32,468 nucleotides of DNA from Solirubrobacterales bacterium (GTDB taxonomy: Bacteria > Actinomycetota > Thermoleophilia > Solirubrobacterales > Solirubrobacteraceae): positions 1 to 32,468 of the forward strand of contig JAOPZJ010000340.1 in NCBI GenBank assembly GCA_025964155.1. The letters are read 5' to 3'. Below are positions 27,993 through 32,468 of the stretch, piece by piece. How positions within the stretch are numbered: position 1 is the first letter of the stretch; each line of letters starts with the position of its first letter. The notes below the pieces were generated by a model that saw nothing but the letters and a program-made list of their open reading frames with translations, was not told where the DNA came from and made no database searches. Made by a program: the position numbers and the translations under genes.

Positions 27993-28388
27993 TCAGAAGC
28001 GTTCGCGCGACGTGCGCAGGCGCAGGCCAATGCCGCAGAGCAGCAGGCCGAGGCCGGTGGCGGCCACGATGCGGCCGTCCACGCCCGTGTTCGGCAGCGT
28101 CGAAGGGAGCGCCTGCGTCGGGGGTGTCGTCGGGGTCGCGGGTGTGGTCGTGCCGGTTCCGGCGCTCGGCGAGAGCTGCGGCACGGTGCTCACGTCGGGC
28201 GTCGTGGTGCTCGTCGGCGTCGTCGTGGTGCCTGACCCGGTCGACGGCGGTGGCGTCTGCCCCGTCAGCGGGTCCTGGTACTGCTCGTCGCCGGCGTTCT
28301 GGGCAAGCGCAGCCGCTGGCACGCCGAACGACGCCCCCGCGAGGGAGACGGCGACGATCAGGGCCTGGAGGCGACGCGGGACGTGCAC
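27993..28388 (-). CDS. LPXTG-type surface-anchored protein
   Basis: Signal peptide (VHVPRRLQALIVAVSLAGASFGVPAAALA), Thr/Pro-rich linker, LPNTGVDGRIVAATGLGLLLCGIGLRLRTSRERF (LPXTG, TM helix, basic tail). Confidence 0.85.
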   Translation of the reverse strand: MHVPRRLQALIVAVSLAGASFGVPAAALAQNAGDEQYQDPLTGQTPPPSTGSGTTTTPTSTTTPDVSTVPQLSPSAGTGTTTPATPTTPPTQALPSTLPNTGVDGRIVAATGLGLLLCGIGLRLRTSRERF

Positions 28389-28396
28389 GGACGCTG

Positions 28397-28402
28397 ATTC
28401 TA
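28397..28402 (-). promoter_or_regulatory. Putative -10 box (TAGAAT) of a leaderless promoter for the LPXTG gene
   Basis: Reverse strand TAGAAT, 8 nt, then GTG start at 28388. Confidence 0.4.
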
Positions 28403-28514
28403 GGGAGCCCGCGGACATCTTCTACTTCCGGCAGTCGTGAGCGGCACCCCGCGCCGGATCGAACACGCGTCCAGGGCGGAGGTCTTGTCCCTGCCTGCGG
28501 TACCGTCGCCCACA

Positions 28515-30914
28515 GTGCCCAACGGTCTCGAATCAGCTGCACCGCGCCACATCCTGCTCCTCACGGACCGGGACTGGACGCACCCGCAGGGCGGCGGGAC
28601 GGGCACGAACCTCTACGGCCAGGTCACGCGCTGGATCGCGTGGGGTCACACCGTCACGGTGATCTCTGGGTCCTACGACGATTGCGAGGTCGTCTCGACC
28701 CCTCACGAGCGGCTCACGATCCACCGGATGGGCAGCCGCCTGACCGTCTTCGGGCGCGCGGCGCTCGCGACGCGGCGCGGGATCGGTGCGGACGCCGACG
28801 TCGTCCTGGAGGTCGTCAACGGGATCGCGTTCTTCACGCCGCTGTGGTGGTGGCTACGGATCCCGTCCGTGACGCTCGTGCACCATGTGCACCAGGAGCA
28901 CTACGTCGCGGAGCTCGGCCTGCGGGGCCACGTCGCCGCGCTGGGGCTGGAACGCCTGCCGCTGGCCGCGCTGTACCGCTCGCGTCAGGTGCTGACGATC
29001 TCCCAGGCCGCGCGCGAGGACCTCGTGGCGCTCGGCGTCCCGGACGAGCGCATCACCGTCACCTACATGGGCGTCGACCCGTCCGGCGTCCCGGCGGTGG
29101 ACCGGGCCCTGACGCCCACCCTGCTCTACCTCGGGCGCCTGAAGGCCTACAAGCGGATTGAGCACGTGCTCGATGCGCTGGAGGCTGTGCCCGGCGCGAC
29201 GCTTGACATCGCCGGGGACGGGGACCACCGCCAGGCGCTGGAGGCGGAGATCGCCCGCCGCGACCTGGCGGACCGCGTGACGCTGCACGGGCACGTGAGC
29301 GAGGTCACCAAGCAGGCGCTGTACGACCGCGCGTGGGTCGCCCTCACCGCCTCCAGCGCCGAGGGCTGGTGCCTGACGGTCATGGAGGCCGCGCTGCGGG
29401 GCACGCCAAGCGCGGCACTCCGGGTCGGCGGGCTGCCGGAGTCGATCATCGACGGGCGGACCGGCCTGCTCGCCGATACCCCCGAGGAACTGGCACAGCA
29501 CGTCGCGGACCTCTGCGCCGACCATGAGCTGCGCGCGCGGCTGGGCGACGCGGCCCGGGAGCGGGCGCAGCAGTTCACGTGGGACGAGACGTCCCGCGCG
29601 AACCTCGACGTCCTGGAGGCGGCCGCGGCCGCGCCGCGCCGGACCTTCGCCCACAGCCTGCGTACCTCGGACACCGGCAAGGCCGGTGCCCTGGCCGGGG
29701 CGAGCCTCGCGAACAACGCGATCCAGCTCATCTTCGTCATCGCCGTCACGCGGATGCTGGGCAAGGACGGGTACGGGGCGCTCGCCGCGCTCGTATCGGC
29801 GTTCCTCATCCTGCTCGTCGGCGGACAGTCCCTACAGGCGGCCGCGGCACGTGAGGTGGCACTTGGCCGGCTCGGCGACCGCGACGCGCTGGCGCGCACG
29901 GTCGGCGGGTGGATGCGAGCGCTCCTGCTCGCCCTCGCCGCACTGGCGCTGTTCGGCGTCCTCATCCGGGGTCCGCTGGCCGCCGTCATCGGGACGCCGG
30001 AGCATGCGTGGGCGGCGGCGGCGATCCCCGTCACGGGGGTCATGTGGCTGCTCGTCTCGCTGCAGCGTGGGGTCCTTCAGGGCCTGCACGCCTTCCGTCC
30101 CATCGGCGTGAGCATCGTCGGCGAGGCATTCGCCCGGCTCATCCTCGGCCTGGCGCTCGCGGCGGTCGCCGGCGTCACAGGCGCGTTTGTGGCCACGGCG
30201 CTGTGCTTCGGCGTCGTGGCGTTCTTCCTCTCCCGGTCGATCCGTGAGCGTCTGGGCGATCCGGCCGCGGCCACCACGCCACCGCGCCGCCTGCGCGACC
30301 TCATCGGCAACGGTTGGGTGCCGATCGGCGGCCTGCTGCTGCTGGCCGTGCTGCAGAACGTCGATGTCATCATCGCCCGCCATCAGCTCGGCAGCGATCG
30401 GGCGGGGTCCTACGCCGTCGCCGCGGTGGCGGCCAAGGCCGTCGTCTGGGTCGCGATCGGCGTCGGGCTGCAGCTGCTTCCACAGGCCACCGCCCGGGCG
30501 GCCGCGGGCCTTGATCCGCGGCCCGTGCTCTGGCGTGCGCTCGCGATCCTGACGGTCGTCGCGGCCCCCGCGCTGCTCATCTTCGCGCTCGTCCCGGAAC
30601 TGCTGCTGCGCACGGTGTTCGGCCCGGACACCGTCGACGCGGCGCCGGCCCTGCTCGTGCTCGGCCTGGCGATGACCCTCCTGGCCGTGGCGTACCTCAC
30701 GGTGCAGTTCATGATCGCGCTGGGTCAGGTGCGGTTCCTGTGGGTGCTCGGTGCGGTCGCCGCCGGCGAGGTGGCGCTGCTCTTCGCCGGGCGCTTCTCG
30801 ATCACCGGCTTCGCCGGCATCGTCGCGGTGATGCAGCTGCTGGCCGCCGGCGCCGTGCTCGTCCTTGCGCATCGCGCGTGGCCGGCGCGGGCGCGGGCGG
30901 TGGCGACGGCATGA
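28515..30914 (+). CDS. Fusion protein: GT4-type glycosyltransferase plus polysaccharide flippase-like (Wzx/MOP) membrane domain
   Basis: N-terminal GT-B (LLYLGRLKAYKRIEHVLDALEAVPGATLDIAGDGDHRQALEAEIARR; SSAEGWCLTVMEAALRGTPSAALRVGGLPESIIDGRTGLL), then a multi-TM domain (NNAIQLIFVIAVTRMLGKDGYGALAALVSAFLILL...). Longer ORF start at 28437; GTG at 28515 preferred. Confidence 0.9.
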   Translation: MPNGLESAAPRHILLLTDRDWTHPQGGGTGTNLYGQVTRWIAWGHTVTVISGSYDDCEVVSTPHERLTIHRMGSRLTVFGRAALATRRGIGADADVVLEVVNGIAFFTPLWWWLRIPSVTLVHHVHQEHYVAELGLRGHVAALGLERLPLAALYRSRQVLTISQAAREDLVALGVPDERITVTYMGVDPSGVPAVDRALTPTLLYLGRLKAYKRIEHVLDALEAVPGATLDIAGDGDHRQALEAEIARRDLADRVTLHGHVSEVTKQALYDRAWVALTASSAEGWCLTVMEAALRGTPSAALRVGGLPESIIDGRTGLLADTPEELAQHVADLCADHELRARLGDAARERAQQFTWDETSRANLDVLEAAAAAPRRTFAHSLRTSDTGKAGALAGASLANNAIQLIFVIAVTRMLGKDGYGALAALVSAFLILLVGGQSLQAAAAREVALGRLGDRDALARTVGGWMRALLLALAALALFGVLIRGPLAAVIGTPEHAWAAAAIPVTGVMWLLVSLQRGVLQGLHAFRPIGVSIVGEAFARLILGLALAAVAGVTGAFVATALCFGVVAFFLSRSIRERLGDPAAATTPPRRLRDLIGNGWVPIGGLLLLAVLQNVDVIIARHQLGSDRAGSYAVAAVAAKAVVWVAIGVGLQLLPQATARAAAGLDPRPVLWRALAILTVVAAPALLIFALVPELLLRTVFGPDTVDAAPALLVLGLAMTLLAVAYLTVQFMIALGQVRFLWVLGAVAAGEVALLFAGRFSITGFAGIVAVMQLLAAGAVLVLAHRAWPARARAVATA

Positions 30915-30927
30915 CGTCGCGGAATGC

Positions 30928-30992
30928 CTCGCCCAGAGGGCTCGGATTCCGTGCGCGAACTCGCCAGTCGGAAAGCGAGCCCTCTGGGCGAG
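30928..30992. repeat. Perfect 17-bp inverted repeat with extended inner stem (intergenic hairpin)
   Basis: CTCGCCCAGAGGGCTCG (30928-30944) / CGAGCCCTCTGGGCGAG (30976-30992); inner TTCCG/CGGAA also pairs. Confidence 0.85.
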
Positions 30993-31029
30993 CTATTTCG
31001 CAGGCTCGCTCACGCGCTGGGACGGGAAC

Positions 31030-31764
31030 ATGAGCGCGCGGGATCTTCACGCCACCCTCGGTGCCTTGGACGGCGTGGAGGGTTGGCTCAGCAACGACCA
31101 GGTCGCGCGGCTGCACGCCGCCGCACGCGGGGTGCCGGAGGGCGGGCAGATCGTCGAGATCGGCTCCTTCCGGGGACGCTCGGCGATCACGCTGGCCCTC
31201 GCCGCGCCGGAGCGAGCGCGGATCACCTGCATCGACCCGCACCTCGGATCCGACCGGGGACCCCAGGAGATCGCGGCCCAGCCCGCGCTCGGTGACGAGG
31301 ACCACGCGGTCTTCGAGGCCAACCTCGCGGCCGCCGGCGTCCGCGGGCGGATCCGTCACGTACGCGCGTTCTCCAGCGACGCGCTTGGCGACGTCGACGG
31401 TCCCATCGACGTGCTCTTCGTGGACGGTGCCCACCGATACGGCCCGGCCCTGGACGACCTGCGCCGCTGGGGCGACCGCGTGCGACCCGGCGGCACGATG
31501 CTCATCCACGACAGCTTCTCGTCCGTCGGCGTCACCGGCGCCCTGCTCCGGCACATGGTGCTGCACCGGGGCTGGCGCTACCGCGGACGGGCCCGGTCGC
31601 TCGCCGTCTACGAGCGCACGGCGAACACGCCCGAAGCGGTCGCGCGGCAGCTCGCCCAGCTGCCGTGGCTTGCCCGCAACATCGTGGTGAAGGTGTTGAT
31701 CGTGGCGGGGCTCGGGCGCGCGGCGCGCTGGCTCGGGCACCGCGACGGGCCCTGGCCCTACTGA
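31030..31764 (+). CDS. Class I SAM-dependent methyltransferase
   Basis: GGQIVEIGSFRGRSAITLALAAPERARITCIDPH; IDVLFVDGAHRYGPALDDLRRWGDRVRPGGTMLIHDSFSSVGVTGALL. Confidence 0.88.
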   Translation: MSARDLHATLGALDGVEGWLSNDQVARLHAAARGVPEGGQIVEIGSFRGRSAITLALAAPERARITCIDPHLGSDRGPQEIAAQPALGDEDHAVFEANLAAAGVRGRIRHVRAFSSDALGDVDGPIDVLFVDGAHRYGPALDDLRRWGDRVRPGGTMLIHDSFSSVGVTGALLRHMVLHRGWRYRGRARSLAVYERTANTPEAVARQLAQLPWLARNIVVKVLIVAGLGRAARWLGHRDGPWPY

Positions 31765-31768
31765 CGAG

Positions 31769-31807
31769 CCCGCGGGCGGATATCGGCCCTGTCGTCTGGC
31801 CCGCGGG
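31769..31807. repeat. 9-bp inverted repeat in the convergent intergenic region
   Basis: CCCGCGGGC (31769-31777) / GCCCGCGGG (31799-31807), just after the methyltransferase stop. Confidence 0.6.
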
Positions 31808-31842
31808 AGGAGGCGCGGGGCACGGCGGTGGGCGCGTCCGGA
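31806..31842 (+). repeat. Left copy of a 37-bp exact inverted repeat
   Basis: GGAGGAGGCGCGGGGCACGGCGGTGGGCGCGTCCGGA; exact reverse complement at 32432-32468. Confidence 0.95.
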
Positions 31843-31886
31843 GAGTGCATCGACCGTCGTCCTGGCGACGGTACATGCACTCTCCG
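31839..31886. repeat. Long hairpin (21-bp stem, two mismatches, 6-nt loop)
   Basis: CGGAGAGTGCATCGACCGTCG - TCCTGG - CGACGGTACATGCACTCTCCG. Confidence 0.9.
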
Positions 31887-31899
31887 AACTCACGCGACG

Positions 31900-32035
31900 G
31901 GCGCCGGCGCGGTGAACGCGGGTTCGGTGACCTCTGCGGTCCCGGAACCGTGGTTCAGCTTTCCCGCTGCGGCGCCGGCGCGGCGAACGCGGGTTCGGTG
32001 ACCTCTGCGGTCCCGGAACCGTGGTTCAGCTTTCC
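31900..32035. repeat. Tandem duplication, 65-nt unit with 71-nt period, 64/65 identical
   Basis: GGCGCCGGCGCGG[T/C]GAACGCGGGTTCGGTGACCTCTGCGGTCCCGGAACCGTGGTTCAGCTTTCC at 31900-31964 and 31971-32035; each copy holds an imperfect 12-bp hairpin GGTTCGGTGACC-TCTGC-GGTCCCGGAACC. Confidence 0.95.
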
Positions 32036-32468
32036 GGTTGGGGCGGCGGGCGATCCGGGCCGCGGCCGCGGCCGCCGCAGCGTCCGGATCAGCACGAAGC
32101 CCAGTAGCGTGACGGCCGCGACCGCCGGCCAGTGGCCCCAGATGCGCGCGGTGGCGTAGGCGGTGTCGAAGCCTCCGGGGTCGTCGAGGGTCAGGTTCCG
32201 CACGACGTAGACGGCGGGGGCGACGACGACGAGGATCGCGCCGGCCACGGACAGCAGCAGGCGATCGGCGAGCCCGCGCCAGAGCACGAGGGCCACGAGC
32301 GGCCCGAGGACCACCCCGGCCCGCAGCGCGAAGATGAACCCGAGGACGACGGACGCCGCCAGTCCCCAGGCGAGCGCACGCCGTAGCGGCATCGGCTCGG
32401 GCGCCATCGGCCGGAAGTCCGGCCACGGGGGTCCGGACGCGCCCACCGCCGTGCCCCGCGCCTCCTCC
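31955..32468 (-). CDS. Integral membrane protein, C-terminal part (5' end outside window or start at GTG 32446)
   Basis: Frame open to the window edge; MPLRRALAWGLAASVVLGFIFALRAGVVLGPLVALVLWRGLADRLLLSVAGAILVVVAPAVYVVRNLTLDDPGGFDTAYATARIWGHWPAVAAVTLLGFVLIRTLRR; several TM helices. Confidence 0.65.
   Translation of the reverse strand, partial: EEARGTAVGASGPPWPDFRPMAPEPMPLRRALAWGLAASVVLGFIFALRAGVVLGPLVALVLWRGLADRLLLSVAGAILVVVAPAVYVVRNLTLDDPGGFDTAYATARIWGHWPAVAAVTLLGFVLIRTLRRPRPRPGSPAAPTGKLNHGSGTAEVTEPAFAAPAPQRES
32432..32468 (-). repeat. Right copy of the 37-bp exact inverted repeat (reaches window edge)
   Basis: tccggacgcgcccaccgccgtgccccgcgcctcctcc is the reverse complement of 31806-31842. 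Confidence 0.95.

Noticed and set aside
29832-30872. 346-aa minus-strand ORF opposite the flippase domain
   Set aside because: Arg/Gln/Asp/Glu-rich shadow of a hydrophobic coding sequence.

Overview
This is a high-GC window that looks actinobacterial, probably from the Thermoleophilia/Solirubrobacterales side. That placement comes from composition and gene order only; no search was run. Most of it is dense, translationally coupled housekeeping and envelope genes. From left to right: a truncated membrane-anchored protein; aspS, hisS, an MBL-fold hydrolase and a small basic membrane protein; a formiminotransferase-like protein; a GAF/HD-GYP protein; tRNA-Met(CAU); an OafA-type acyltransferase with an SGNH domain; a secreted RTX-repeat protein; a BioD-like protein of unknown function, divergent from a small membrane protein; two overlapping convergent Cys-rich mini-proteins; a heterodimeric ABC exporter; tRNA-Gln(CUG) with a clear terminator; a mucin-like anchored protein; two TrkA-type proteins in one array with two APC-permease/USP fusions; DUF1844-like, YbdK-like, rex, a glutaredoxin-like protein, tsaD, rimI, tsaB and tsaE; an LPNTG surface protein; a glycosyltransferase-flippase fusion; a methyltransferase; and a 5'-truncated membrane protein. 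The most unusual parts are: (1) the palindrome- and repeat-dense right end, with a 37-bp exact inverted repeat reaching the window edge, a 71-bp-period tandem duplication at a gene terminus, and long hairpins; (2) the APC-USP / small membrane protein / APC-USP / TrkA / TrkA array with no visible TrkH/KtrB pore gene; (3) the GT4-flippase single polypeptide; (4) a perfect 13-bp hairpin containing the start codon of the RTX gene; (5) an apparent symmetric bidirectional, leaderless promoter. No CRISPR array, phage or transposase was found.
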